From: Euzebya pacifica
Lineage (GTDB): Bacteria; Actinomycetota; Nitriliruptoria; Euzebyales; Euzebyaceae
Direction: 5' to 3'
NCBI RefSeq assembly: GCF_003344865.1
Contig: NZ_CP031166.1
Location: forward strand, 248,001 to 312,000
Length of the DNA: 64,000 bases
Shown here: piece by piece, positions 55,991-63,466 of the stretch
Layout of the letters: each line of letters starts with the position of its first letter
How positions within the stretch are numbered: position 1 is the stretch's first letter
Made by a program: the position numbers and the translations under genes
Notes under the pieces: generated by a model
Told to the model about the DNA's origin: nothing
Seen by the model: the letters and a program-made list of their open reading frames with translations, nothing else
Database searches by the model: none

Positions 55991-57090
55991 GCAGCACCAC
56001 CACCGACACCACCACCGACGCCACGACCTGCGGGTTCCCCGGATGCACCCAGCCGCCATCGCGACGCGAGACCGGCGGCCGTCCGCCGGCCTACTGCGAC
56101 GACGACAGCCACAACGCCCAGACCGCGTTCAGGGAACGGGCCAGGCTCGCCAAGCACGGGCCCCCACGACGCCCCGACGCGCCCGTCACCCAGGCCGCGG
56201 CGTCGGTGCGGTCGTTGGCGACCCGGATGGCGGAGGAACTCAACAACCACGTCGCCGGCGTCGCCGACCTGGCCGACGCCGCCATCACCGCACTCGTCAC
56301 CTACTCCGACCGCGAGTCCTTCGAGGTCGAACTCCAACGTGCGGCGCTTGAGCATCAGCGAGAGATCGTCGCCGCCAACGAGGAACTGCAGAGCCAGCGC
56401 GAACGCACCGACGCCCTGCTGACGGAGATCGCTGACCAGCGGGCGCGGGCCGACCTCGCAGTGGCGGAACAGGCCGCCCTTGCCGACCGGCTCGACAAGG
56501 CCACCCGCAACCTCGAGGAATTGCGTGCCGCACTCGACTCCATCCGGCAGCAGAACGCCGAGGAGACGGCCCGCGCCAACGCAGAGGCCCGTCGCGCCGA
56601 GGAGCTCGAACAGGCGGTACTGGCGGCCAACCGGGCCGCTGAGGACCGGGCGGCCGAACGCGACCGTGCCAACGCCGACCGCGACGCCGCCGATGCCGCC
56701 GCCGACGCCGAGCGCACACGATCCGCCGAAGCCATCGAACGCGCCGAGGGACTCATCGCGCGGGCCGATGCCGCCGCGGAGGACGAACGCGCACGCGCCG
56801 CGGCCGCCGCCGACCGGGCCGACGCGGCCGTCGCGGCCGCCGACCGTCGGGTCGACGCCGCCGAGCAACGGGCCGCCTCTGCCATCGACAACGCCAACGA
56901 GGTCGCACGGGCCGCCGAAGCACGCGCCGACGCCGCCGAACGACGAGCTGACGATGCCGAACGGCGCCGTGCCGACGCCGAACGCCGCACCGATGCAGCA
57001 GCGGAGCGCTACCGCGAGGAGCTGGCCGCCATGGGAGCCATCATCGACCAACTCCGCAGCGACGCCGACAAGTCGGATACGGAGCCATGA
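55987..57090 (+). CDS. KfrA-like coiled-coil protein
   Basis: A 367-residue protein. The N-terminus has a Cys/His finger (CGFPGCTQPPS then YCDDDSH, residues 14-42). A short helical head (TQAAASVRSLATRMAEELNN) leads to more than 230 residues of unbroken Ala/Glu/Arg coiled coil (from about 105: RERTDALLTEIADQRARADL through DAAERRADDAERRRADAERR). This finger-or-HTH head plus very long coiled coil is the architecture of plasmid KfrA proteins, which bind DNA and form fibrous partition-helper structures. GAGGA before the ATG, which overlaps the upstream stop. No KfrA_N homology was verified. Confidence 0.7.
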   Translation: MSSTTTDTTTDATTCGFPGCTQPPSRRETGGRPPAYCDDDSHNAQTAFRERARLAKHGPPRRPDAPVTQAAASVRSLATRMAEELNNHVAGVADLADAAITALVTYSDRESFEVELQRAALEHQREIVAANEELQSQRERTDALLTEIADQRARADLAVAEQAALADRLDKATRNLEELRAALDSIRQQNAEETARANAEARRAEELEQAVLAANRAAEDRAAERDRANADRDAADAAADAERTRSAEAIERAEGLIARADAAAEDERARAAAAADRADAAVAAADRRVDAAEQRAASAIDNANEVARAAEARADAAERRADDAERRRADAERRTDAAAERYREELAAMGAIIDQLRSDADKSDTEP

Positions 57091-57127
57091 GCCCGCGCCC
57101 TGTGGCCCTGCGGACGGAACAGGCCCG

Positions 57128-57511
57128 GTGAACTTGCCGCCGGGCCCCACGCTCCGTCGGCCCCTGGGGACGATCCTGCGCCACGTCGGCCCCCTCGGCT
57201 GCCTGGTCGGCGGACTGCGTGTCGTCTCACCCGAGCCGCCGTGCTCCTTCGGCTTGGTCGGCGGCGACGGCGAGTGGATCGACGCCGACACGGGCGCGTG
57301 GACCCGGGTCACCGACGCCAGGTTCGAGATCGTCGTGCAATCCCACCGCCACATCGGTGGGATCCTCAGACAGGCGCGGACATGGGAGCGCGAGGGCACC
57401 CCTCTCGTGTACGCCTGCGGGACCGTGGCGCTGCTGCACGATGGCACCCTCGGCATGCTGCTCCCCCGCACCCACTGGACGCCGCAACCCCACCAGCGGC
57501 ACCACCGGTGA
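57128..57511 (+). CDS. Protein of unknown function in the coiled-coil operon
   Basis: A 127-residue protein: LRRPLGTILRHVGPLGCLVG, SFGLVGGDGEWIDADTGAWT, RFEIVVQSHRHIGGILRQAR, LVYACGTVALLHDGTLGMLL. A GTG start overlaps the stop of a 14-codon ORF (57087-57131) that itself begins on the ATGA of the coiled-coil gene. Beta-rich; no family recognised. Confidence 0.55.
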   Translation: MNLPPGPTLRRPLGTILRHVGPLGCLVGGLRVVSPEPPCSFGLVGGDGEWIDADTGAWTRVTDARFEIVVQSHRHIGGILRQARTWEREGTPLVYACGTVALLHDGTLGMLLPRTHWTPQPHQRHHR

Positions 57512-57619
57512 CGCACCACTTCGCCCTTGCGGCATTACCTCCGCACGGTCGCGGAGGATTGCGCCGGGGAGCACCGCGGTGACGGCCGTGAGCATCTTGG
57601 GCGCGTCATGAAGGATCGC

Positions 57620-57781
57620 ATGAAGCGCCACGATGACGGTGAAGGCAGCTTGGTCTACGGGGGCTTCAAGACGGGTGAATTGGCCGATGACGGACGCATC
57701 GAACCGACACGGTGCACGTACGAGAACTTCATGCGGTCCGGCAGATGGACCGGGCTCCGAGGAATGAAGATCAGACCATGA
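57620..57781 (+). CDS. 53-residue protein coupled to the Imm49-like gene
   Basis: MKRHDDGEGSLVYGGFKTGE, LADDGRIEPTRCTYENFMRS, GRWTGLRGMKIRP. AAGGA sits four bases before the ATG at 57620, and the TGA overlaps the next gene's ATG (ATGA), the main reasons to accept it. Unrecognised. Confidence 0.5.
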   Translation: MKRHDDGEGSLVYGGFKTGELADDGRIEPTRCTYENFMRSGRWTGLRGMKIRP

Positions 57782-58623
57782 CGCAGCGAGCCCTTGAGGA
57801 CATGACCACCGCACTCATTCCCGAGGCCCGCTCGCAGGTGCACTCGAGTCAATGGGATGTGGAACACACCTTCGGGATCCGAATCCCTCGGCTCGTTTCG
57901 AGGAACGGGGCGATTCCTGCTACCAGTGACCTGTGGGAGGAGTTGTCCTACCACCTGTTCCGCCAAGCGCTGCTGCTGCACCCGGTAGATGGCGACTGGG
58001 CTCGCTGCCGTGCTTCGCTTGCGGCGGCTGCAGCGGCTAAGCACATCGAGGCACTGAGGGACTCGGTACGGCTCGACACCTGGTCGGCGTTCCGGCCGGT
58101 CGTGATCGGCGCAATCGGCGGGTCCGGGTTCGTGTGGAAGGCCGTGCAAGACGACTGGTGGCGACCGCGACCCGATCCCGACCCCGACGGCTTCACCGAG
58201 CCGCTGGCAGGTGGTTTCCTCGCGATGGCTGCGCGCGAGACCACTCGCGCGCACACCCTGTTCGGGCAGGCACTCGAAGGCGTCCGCGGCACCGGTCCCC
58301 GGACGGCGGAGATGTTCGGGGGCCTCGCAGAGCTCGGACGAGCGATCTGCCGGCAGGACGCAACTGCGGTCAACAACCGCGCGGCCGACCGGGCGGCGAT
58401 GTGGGCGAAGTTCGTCGCCGACGACTCCGAGTTCGACGCTCGGATCGACACCATCGACTACTACGGCCTTGGGTTCCTCGCCGTCGCCCGCGACTGGAAG
58501 CTCGACATCACCGACAACCCGGCCATGCCGCCCGGTCTGATCAGCCCCTTTGGGGCGGCCGAGAGCGCCTGGGCGGCCTTCCTGGCCTCCGGTGAGATGC
58601 GCAGCTACACGGACCGCACCTGA
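57778..58623 (+). CDS. Imm49-like immunity protein
   Basis: A 281-residue helical protein: WEELSYHLFRQALLLHPVDG, FTEPLAGGFLAMAARETTRA, HTLFGQALEGVRGTGPRT, WAKFVADDSEFDARIDTID, YYGLGFLAVARDWKLDITDN and MPPGLI near the end. The helix pattern and the FLAM..R......F..AL / YYGLGFLAVAR......I / P..LI spacing match the Imm49 family of polymorphic-toxin immunity proteins as I know it. No cognate toxin is visible nearby, so it may protect against incoming toxins or be an unrelated repeat protein. Confidence 0.5.
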   Translation: MTQRALEDMTTALIPEARSQVHSSQWDVEHTFGIRIPRLVSRNGAIPATSDLWEELSYHLFRQALLLHPVDGDWARCRASLAAAAAAKHIEALRDSVRLDTWSAFRPVVIGAIGGSGFVWKAVQDDWWRPRPDPDPDGFTEPLAGGFLAMAARETTRAHTLFGQALEGVRGTGPRTAEMFGGLAELGRAICRQDATAVNNRAADRAAMWAKFVADDSEFDARIDTIDYYGLGFLAVARDWKLDITDNPAMPPGLISPFGAAESAWAAFLASGEMRSYTDRT

Positions 58624-58631
58624 TTGCCTAC

Positions 58632-58829
58632 AACCCTCCCCCTCTACGCCCACCCTCTCGATGCGGTCCCCGAACTGGCCGGCCCGACGTGCTGCTCGAC
58701 ACCCTCGATCGGGAGGCGGTCTGGCTGACCCACTCGGGCACTCCTCCACTGCCAGAGAGGCGTTCCGCGACTGGCTGACGGCCTGCTGTGCCAATGCCGG
58801 CATGCCATCGGCAGTCCTAGATTCATAGC
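58632..58829 (+). pseudogene. Decayed gene fragment
   Basis: Protein-like sequence is spread over three frames: YAHPLDAVPELAG, then DVLLDTLDREAVWLTHSG, then GLADPLGHSSTAREAFRDWL and TACCANAGMPSAVLDS. No single frame has consistent coding bias. The simplest reading is a gene fragment with two or more frameshifts. Confidence 0.3.
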
Positions 58830-58921
58830 CACGAGTCGACCGAAACAGGCTCCTGACGCCGGGCGTGATGTTCCCCGGGTTCGTCGGTCGGGGACGGGCG
58901 GTGCAGTATGAGGGATGCCAC

Positions 58922-59362
58922 ATGGGTTCTTACCGCCGTTACACCGATGATGAGAAGGCCGCCGCAGTCCAGATGATTCGCGACGGCAAGACGGTGCGTG
59001 TCGCTGCTGCAAGGTTCGATGCCTCGGAGCGGTCGGTGAAGCGGTGGTGCGACGCAGCGGGCGTCACCCCGCGGTGGGGGCAACGGGGGGTGCCTGGCAA
59101 TGTCAGGACCGAGGCGGCGCTCCTGGTCCGCTCGGGCGCGTCGTTCAGCTCCGTTGCGGCCCGCTTCGGCGTGTCGAGAACTGCCGTGCACAACTGGGTT
59201 GCCGAGTTCAACGCCGCGAGAGCCGGGATTCCCGACCTCGAGGCTGCAGACATGGTGGAACTGGTCACCCATGGCGTGTCGATCGCCAAGGTCGCCAAAC
59301 GGGCGGGGCTGACCGAGGAGGCCGTCGAGAAGGTCCTTCGCAGGGCAGGCGGCAGCAGGTAG
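58922..59362 (+). CDS. Transposase-like HTH protein
   Basis: A 146-residue DNA-binding protein with three HTH-like units: YTDDEKAAAVQMIRDGKTVR then VAAARFDASERSVKRWCDAA (the IS3/Tnp_8-type HTH), VRTEAALLVRSGASFSSVAA then RFGVSRTAVHNWVAEF, and MVELVTHGVSIAKVAKRAGL then TEEAVEKVLRRAGG. There is no catalytic integrase domain, so it is not a complete transposase. It may be another member of the local multi-HTH group. Confidence 0.7.
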   Translation: MGSYRRYTDDEKAAAVQMIRDGKTVRVAAARFDASERSVKRWCDAAGVTPRWGQRGVPGNVRTEAALLVRSGASFSSVAARFGVSRTAVHNWVAEFNAARAGIPDLEAADMVELVTHGVSIAKVAKRAGLTEEAVEKVLRRAGGSR

Positions 59363-59482
59363 CCGCGACCCTGTCCGCAACGAGGAAGCCGTTGAGGTAC
59401 AGCAGGAGCCCCGCGGCATCGGCCATGGTCCGGAGATTCCTTTGGGCTTGTGCGCCAGCTTCAAGTCGTCGAGCAGGCAGAC

Positions 59483-59510
59483 AAGAAACGGCCCCCATGA
59501 AGGGGGCCGT
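59483..59510 (-). terminator. Intrinsic terminator of methyltransferase B operon
   Basis: ACGGCCCCC (59488-59496) pairs with GGGGGCCGT (59502-59510) around a 5-base loop; on the minus strand TTTCTTGT follows. It lies 20 bases past the stop of the 56-residue gene and would end the methylase transcript. Confidence 0.75.
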
Positions 59511-59529
59511 TGGTACGGGGCGGGTCGGT

Positions 59530-59700
59530 TCAGGCGGCGATGGGCAGCGGCGCGGCCTGAAGCGCGGCCTCAGTCGCGGCGCTGTGGCCGATGATGGCGT
59601 CGAACAGGTCGAGGTCGTCCATCAGCCGAGCCATGCCGGCGGCGACCTTCGGGTCGGCCGGGTCGATACGGCTGGCGGGGAAGTCGAGAACCTTCATCAT
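59530..59700 (-). CDS. 56-residue acidic protein coupled to methyltransferase B
   Basis: MMKVLDFPASRIDPADPKVA, AGMARLMDDLDLFDAIIGHS, AATEALQAAPLPIAA-type composition with strong coding bias. AGGAG lies four bases before the first of two consecutive ATG codons; the first overlaps the TGA of the methylase gene. Acidic and helical; possibly a regulatory partner. Not recognised. Confidence 0.65.
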   Translation of the reverse strand: MMKVLDFPASRIDPADPKVAAGMARLMDDLDLFDAIIGHSAATEAALQAAPLPIAA

Positions 59701-61706
59701 CGTGCTCCTGTGACTGCCGGGGATGTCTTGCCCCCGTCATTCCGGAGGCGGTCGTCCCGGGTCGAGGCGCGGTCCGCATGCTCCTCCAGCACAGCGCCTA
59801 TGAGGGTGGCGAACGCTGCCGCCGCCTGCTGCGGCACCACCCCGTTGCCCAGCATCCGCAACTGCTGCCGTCGGCTGAGTCCAGGCACGCCGGTTACGAA
59901 ATTTGGGGCCAATCCGAGCATCCACTCAACCAGCATGGGCGACAGCCTTCTGGCCCCGTTCTTGCCGGTCACGGTTGGTTCCGGCACCTCCACCCCGGTG
60001 ATGTCCTCCCACCGGGCGATCGCGAACGCGTAGGGCCCCCAGACCGACATGATGTCGGCCTCTCGGAACTCGGACTCGCTGATCCGGTCGAACGCGGCAC
60101 GTTCGGCGCTGCTCAGGCGTCCGTCGGCTGCGGCTTCGGCGATCCCACCGAGCAGCAGTTCGTCGGACCGGGAGCCACCACGCGTGATCTGGCCTCCGGT
60201 CGCGGCGGCCACGGTCGGGGTGGGAAGCAGCTCGACGACGGTGTTGAGGTTGGGTGATCCCTGCCGTTCTCCCCCGGATCCGTTGCCGTCGGACACCACC
60301 GGGGTCGGGAGGTGCCGGGCTTCGTCCCCGGCTCGGGACCCGCGTCGCGGGTTAAGCGAATCCGGACCGTCACCTGCCCAGCCGCCATCACCGAACAGCG
60401 TCGGGGCCGCAGGATCCTGCCGCTTGGTCGGTGCCGGGGACGGCGCGAACCGGCGTGAATAGCCGGGCACCTCGTCCCAGGATCGGAACTCGCGCGGCAG
60501 GATCCCTTGGACGAGTTCGACGACCTGTGCGAGGGAGGGGGCCGACCATTGGTCAGCGTCCACCATCAGCCGACGAGAGGTCCGATCAGCCGCCCTGCGC
60601 GGGGTCGGCAGCAACCTCACATCGTCGTGCTCCGGTCCGTCATCAGGTACTCGACCTCGTCCGCCAGCGACGGCCCCTGGCCGCGCTGACGACGCAACTC
60701 CGGGGACATCCCGCCAGACCCGTCCCCGAGGCTTGCCAGCGGGGTACGCAACACAGAACCAGCGTGCTCGCCGATGGGGCGCGCCGACATGGTCCGCAGA
60801 TAGCACACCCCACCGAGCATCGAACCCGAGCGCGGCCAAGTCCCTGAGAACGACTCCGAGGGCCCCGACCCGAACAGGTTCATCTGCGGAACCTCCCACG
60901 ATGTCTTGCCCACAAGACGGGCAACGAACGGTTCCGTCGGCACCGGGTCGTCGGCCGTCCGGTTGATCGCCGCCATCCGGTCGCGGATCGCGGCGAGTTC
61001 CCCGGGGTCCACCGTGGCCGACGCCCGCAGCGCCAGTTCGGCCCGCTCCGTCATCGCCCACAGATGATCGGTCACCCACCGAAGGAATGGTTCGGTGGCC
61101 GGACCGGCCAGCAGCCACCGCCACAGCCCCGGGTCCCCCGGTCTGATCTGTTCCAGGATTCCGCCCCACTGGCTGGTCAGCGCACGCAGGTCCGTTTCCC
61201 CGCCGGTCTGGGCGATGCACACCACCGGGACCAGGCCCTGCTGCGAGGGCTGCATCGACAGCGTCCCGCATTCCTCCAACAGTCCAGCCGCATCGGCAGC
61301 GGTTGGGTTCGACATCGATCTCTCCTCCGGCAGTAAGCAGTCCGGCGACGTTCTCCAGCAACACCATCTGGGGGCGCATCGCCGCGATCGCCCGGGCCAC
61401 CTCGGTCCACAATCCCGAGCGCTCCCCGTCGGTGATACCGGCACGACGTCCGGCAGCGCTCAGGTCTTGGCAGGGGAAGCCTGCGCAGAGCACATCCACG
61501 GGGTCCACCGACGCCCAGTCGATCGACGTCACGTCGCCCAGGTTGGGGATGTCTGGGTACCGGTGTTCGAGCAGAGCGCAGGCGGATGGGTCGATCTCGG
61601 CATGCCATTTGACCTGCCCGCCAACGACAGCACGAGCCGCGGCATCGAGCCCCCCGTAGCCGGTGAACAACGAGCCTATGGACAGGCGGTCTTGAATCTG
61701 CGTCAT
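59697..61706 (-). CDS. Cytosine-5 DNA methyltransferase B, with a nested gene
   Basis: A 669-residue C5 cytosine methylase, a diverged paralogue of the one at 9204. Motif I SLFTGYGGLD (12-21), DVLCAGFPCQDLSAAG with catalytic Cys79, motif VI VLLENV (115-120), then CRCGW, about 130 residues of shadow-like composition, CPSCGQDIVGG, LGVVLRDLAALGFDARW and motif VIII VGAPHRRARWF, and a long C-terminal part with three LLPTP/LPTP blocks, WGPYAFAIARWEDITG, EWMLGLAPNFVTG and motif X MLGNGVVPQQA. The ATG at 61706 is chosen; the frame is open to 61796. The stop overlaps a small gene (ATGA). Phage-type orphan methylase. Confidence 0.85.
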   Translation of the reverse strand: MTQIQDRLSIGSLFTGYGGLDAAARAVVGGQVKWHAEIDPSACALLEHRYPDIPNLGDVTSIDWASVDPVDVLCAGFPCQDLSAAGRRAGITDGERSGLWTEVARAIAAMRPQMVLLENVAGLLTAGGEIDVEPNRCRCGWTVGGMRDAVDAALAAGPGPGGVHRPDRRGNGPACADQPVGRNPGTDQTGGPGAVAVAAGRSGHRTIPSVGDRSSVGDDGAGRTGAAGVGHGGPRGTRRDPRPDGGDQPDGRRPGADGTVRCPSCGQDIVGGSADEPVRVGALGVVLRDLAALGFDARWGVLSADHVGAPHRRARWFCVAYPAGKPRGRVWRDVPGVASSARPGAVAGGRGRVPDDGPEHDDVRLLPTPRRAADRTSRRLMVDADQWSAPSLAQVVELVQGILPREFRSWDEVPGYSRRFAPSPAPTKRQDPAAPTLFGDGGWAGDGPDSLNPRRGSRAGDEARHLPTPVVSDGNGSGGERQGSPNLNTVVELLPTPTVAAATGGQITRGGSRSDELLLGGIAEAAADGRLSSAERAAFDRISESEFREADIMSVWGPYAFAIARWEDITGVEVPEPTVTGKNGARRLSPMLVEWMLGLAPNFVTGVPGLSRRQQLRMLGNGVVPQQAAAAFATLIGAVLEEHADRASTRDDRLRNDGGKTSPAVTGAR
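60617..61315 (-). CDS. Gene nested in methyltransferase B (+1 frame)
   Basis: A 232-residue ORF entirely within the methylase gene. A perfect ribosome binding site GGAGGAG lies six bases before its ATG. It contains GLWRWLLAGPATEPFLRW, MTERAELALRASATVDPGEL, TSWEVPQMNLFGSGPSESFS, GTWPRSGSMLGGVCYL, RTPLASLGDGSGGMSPELRR and QRGQGPSLADEVEYLM. It shares LWRW, TERAELAL, W..PQ..LF, S.SF.G.WPRSG and G..Y with the nested gene at 9589. Its stop overlaps an in-frame GTG of the methylase (GTGA) just before LLPTPR. Its role is unknown; see findings. Confidence 0.75.
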   Translation of the reverse strand: MSNPTAADAAGLLEECGTLSMQPSQQGLVPVVCIAQTGGETDLRALTSQWGGILEQIRPGDPGLWRWLLAGPATEPFLRWVTDHLWAMTERAELALRASATVDPGELAAIRDRMAAINRTADDPVPTEPFVARLVGKTSWEVPQMNLFGSGPSESFSGTWPRSGSMLGGVCYLRTMSARPIGEHAGSVLRTPLASLGDGSGGMSPELRRQRGQGPSLADEVEYLMTDRSTTM

Positions 61707-61855
61707 TGGTGCTTCGTGAACTGTCGCCGCGAGTTCGGACATCACCGCCATTCCGCACCCGGGACGCGGAATGCACCCGGTGTCGCACCTAGTCAATAGC
61801 GTCGCTGTCGCTCAACCTTCCCGCCGCCCTTTCCTCTCCGGACGGAGTCCGTCGC

Positions 61856-62218
61856 TTGCCCTGTTTGCGTGCAGTCACCCTCGTCGCAGGTCGGCTCTCG
61901 GGCCAGCTCAGCCACGACGGCACGACCTGGGAGTCCTTCGACGTGCCCCTGCGCGAGGCATGGGTCCACGAGGCGTTCATATCCTCTGAGATGACGGCCC
62001 GTCTGCTCTGGGAGCAGCAGGACTTCCATCCGGGCATCACCCCCGAGGACGCCGAATGGGACCCTCGGGTCCTGACGCAGTCGTCGGAGCCGGCCAAACA
62101 GCGGATGTTCGCACTCGCACGAGACGCGGTGGCCGTTGAGGACATCGCAGCGGAGTACGGCCTGGACCGCCGCGACGTCGCCGAGTGGCTGCGCCGCACG
62201 GGCCAAGGCCGACCATGA
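61856..62218 (+). CDS. Small protein with C-terminal HTH
   Basis: A 120-residue protein: VTLVAGRLSGQLSHDGTTWE, SFDVPLREAWVHEAFISSEM, TARLLWEQQDFHPGITPEDA, then a C-terminal HTH (ARDAVAVEDIAAEYGLDRRD with VAEWLRRTG). The TTG at 61856 has GGAG eight bases upstream; a second TTG is three codons in. Divergent from methyltransferase B. Possibly a regulator; not recognised. Confidence 0.6.
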   Translation: MPCLRAVTLVAGRLSGQLSHDGTTWESFDVPLREAWVHEAFISSEMTARLLWEQQDFHPGITPEDAEWDPRVLTQSSEPAKQRMFALARDAVAVEDIAAEYGLDRRDVAEWLRRTGQGRP

Positions 62219-62224
62219 GACCCG

Positions 62225-62926
62225 ATGAGCTCCACGACGACGCCAGCCGAACTGCGATGGGGTGACCCTGCGGACGGGTTCTCATGGACCGTTGGTGGGC
62301 GGCGATGCGACCTGCTGGCCGCGGTCGCCTCGGCGGCGATCCCCCGCCGTCCCGTCGACATCCACCTCGCCGCCATCGACCGGCACGTCGCACAGGTCAT
62401 CGGCTGGCTCGACGACACCTCCCCGGTTGAAGGGCTGAAACGCACGTCGCTGCACCGACTGGCCAACTCCATTGGTCGTGCTCTCGGTGAGCTCGCAGCG
62501 GTCTACGAGGATGGTGCCATCACCCCGTCCCCAGGTGACGGACGTGCGCTCGGCCCGGCTGCTGACCTCCTCGTCAACTGCTTGGCGCTCACCGGTGGCA
62601 TCCCCAAGCGCCACGTCGAACAGCCCGTCATGGCCGTCGGGATCGACGAAGCGACCTATGAGCCGTGGGACCCCGCCGATACGACGACAGGTGGCTGGCG
62701 GCACGTCGACGGCACCCCAGTCCCGCTCACGGCGCTCGTGCCGTCCACCGACGCAGCGTCGGCTCACGCCGCTCTGCTCAGCGCGCCGGCCAGCCGGGAG
62801 GACGCCGCGCTGCTGCTGGCCGACTGGGTCGACTACAACCGGGTCGGCGAAACCGTTCGGATCCACGACTTCCCAGCCGACGTCATGGCCACCTGCACGG
62901 CCGCAGCGCGCTCCATCAGCGCATAG
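62225..62926 (+). CDS. Protein of unknown function
   Basis: A 233-residue protein: AELRWGDPADGFSWTVGGRR, VDIHLAAIDRHVAQVIGWLD, SLHRLANSIGRALGELAAVY, YEPWDPADTTTGGWRHVDGT, DWVDYNRVGETVRIHDFPAD. Mixed alpha/beta, no motif recognised. It starts 6 bases after the stop of the HTH gene and is probably co-transcribed. Confidence 0.6.
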   Translation: MSSTTTPAELRWGDPADGFSWTVGGRRCDLLAAVASAAIPRRPVDIHLAAIDRHVAQVIGWLDDTSPVEGLKRTSLHRLANSIGRALGELAAVYEDGAITPSPGDGRALGPAADLLVNCLALTGGIPKRHVEQPVMAVGIDEATYEPWDPADTTTGGWRHVDGTPVPLTALVPSTDAASAHAALLSAPASREDAALLLADWVDYNRVGETVRIHDFPADVMATCTAAARSISA

Positions 62927-62957
62927 TTCCCCGCAGACTCCTGCCCGACCGACTCAC

Positions 62958-63452
62958 TCAGCCAGTGTTTGCGATGCTGCCGACACCGTCGCGGCCGAGC
63001 CATCCGAGGTCTTCGGTCACCGTGGCCAGGTCAGCCTCGAGTGCGGCGAGCAGAGGATCGGGAGCCCCCGAGCCGCGCAGCACGGGGATGACCGCAGCAA
63101 GCATCGCTGCCAGTCCCCTGCCGGCCGGTGCGAGGTCGACTTCGCCGGCGACCGCCCGTTGCAGGCCGTCGGCGGCAGCGATGACCCGTTCCGCCGGTAT
63201 CGCGTCGGTGCTGTAGACCGCCGGTTGTGCCCGCATGGCACGGATGTGCAGCACAAGGGTTGCCCACAGCCTCGGCGCACCGGTCTGGGTCCGGCATGCG
63301 ACGAGGAACTGGTCGAACCGGCCGTCCTCGGCCAGGTGAATCAGCACCGGGTTGCGGGTCGCGACGTCGGCCGACCGGACCGCGTTGACCGTGTCAACGA
63401 TGACCGTCCGGTCAGTCGTTCCGACGGTGAACCATCGCCCGTCGGTGGCCAT
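62958..63452 (-). CDS. Protein of unknown function downstream of a GTPase
   Basis: A 164-residue helical protein: RWFTVGTTDRTVIVDTVNAV, PVLIHLAEDGRFDQFLVACR, LWATLVLHIRAMRAQPAVYS, AAADGLQRAVAGEVDLAPAG, LLAALEADLATVTEDLGWLG. It follows the Mgl-like GTPase gene by 14 bases on the same strand, in the place where small partners of such GTPases are found, but it is not a recognisable roadblock or DUF742 protein. Confidence 0.6.
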   Translation of the reverse strand: MATDGRWFTVGTTDRTVIVDTVNAVRSADVATRNPVLIHLAEDGRFDQFLVACRTQTGAPRLWATLVLHIRAMRAQPAVYSTDAIPAERVIAAADGLQRAVAGEVDLAPAGRGLAAMLAAVIPVLRGSGAPDPLLAALEADLATVTEDLGWLGRDGVGSIANTG

Positions 63453-63466
63453 TGGGCAGACCCCGC

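Noticed and set aside
56355-57519. Long minus-strand ORFs antisense to the coiled-coil gene
   Set aside because: They are Ser/Ala/Arg-rich shadows of the Ala/Glu/Arg heptads; no start signals and poor third-position bias.
59265-59498. Minus-strand frame with MADAAGLLLYLNGFLVADRV downstream of the methylase B operon
   Set aside because: A short natural-looking stretch, but no ribosome binding site and it runs into the antisense of the HTH gene at 58922; it also lies beyond the terminator.
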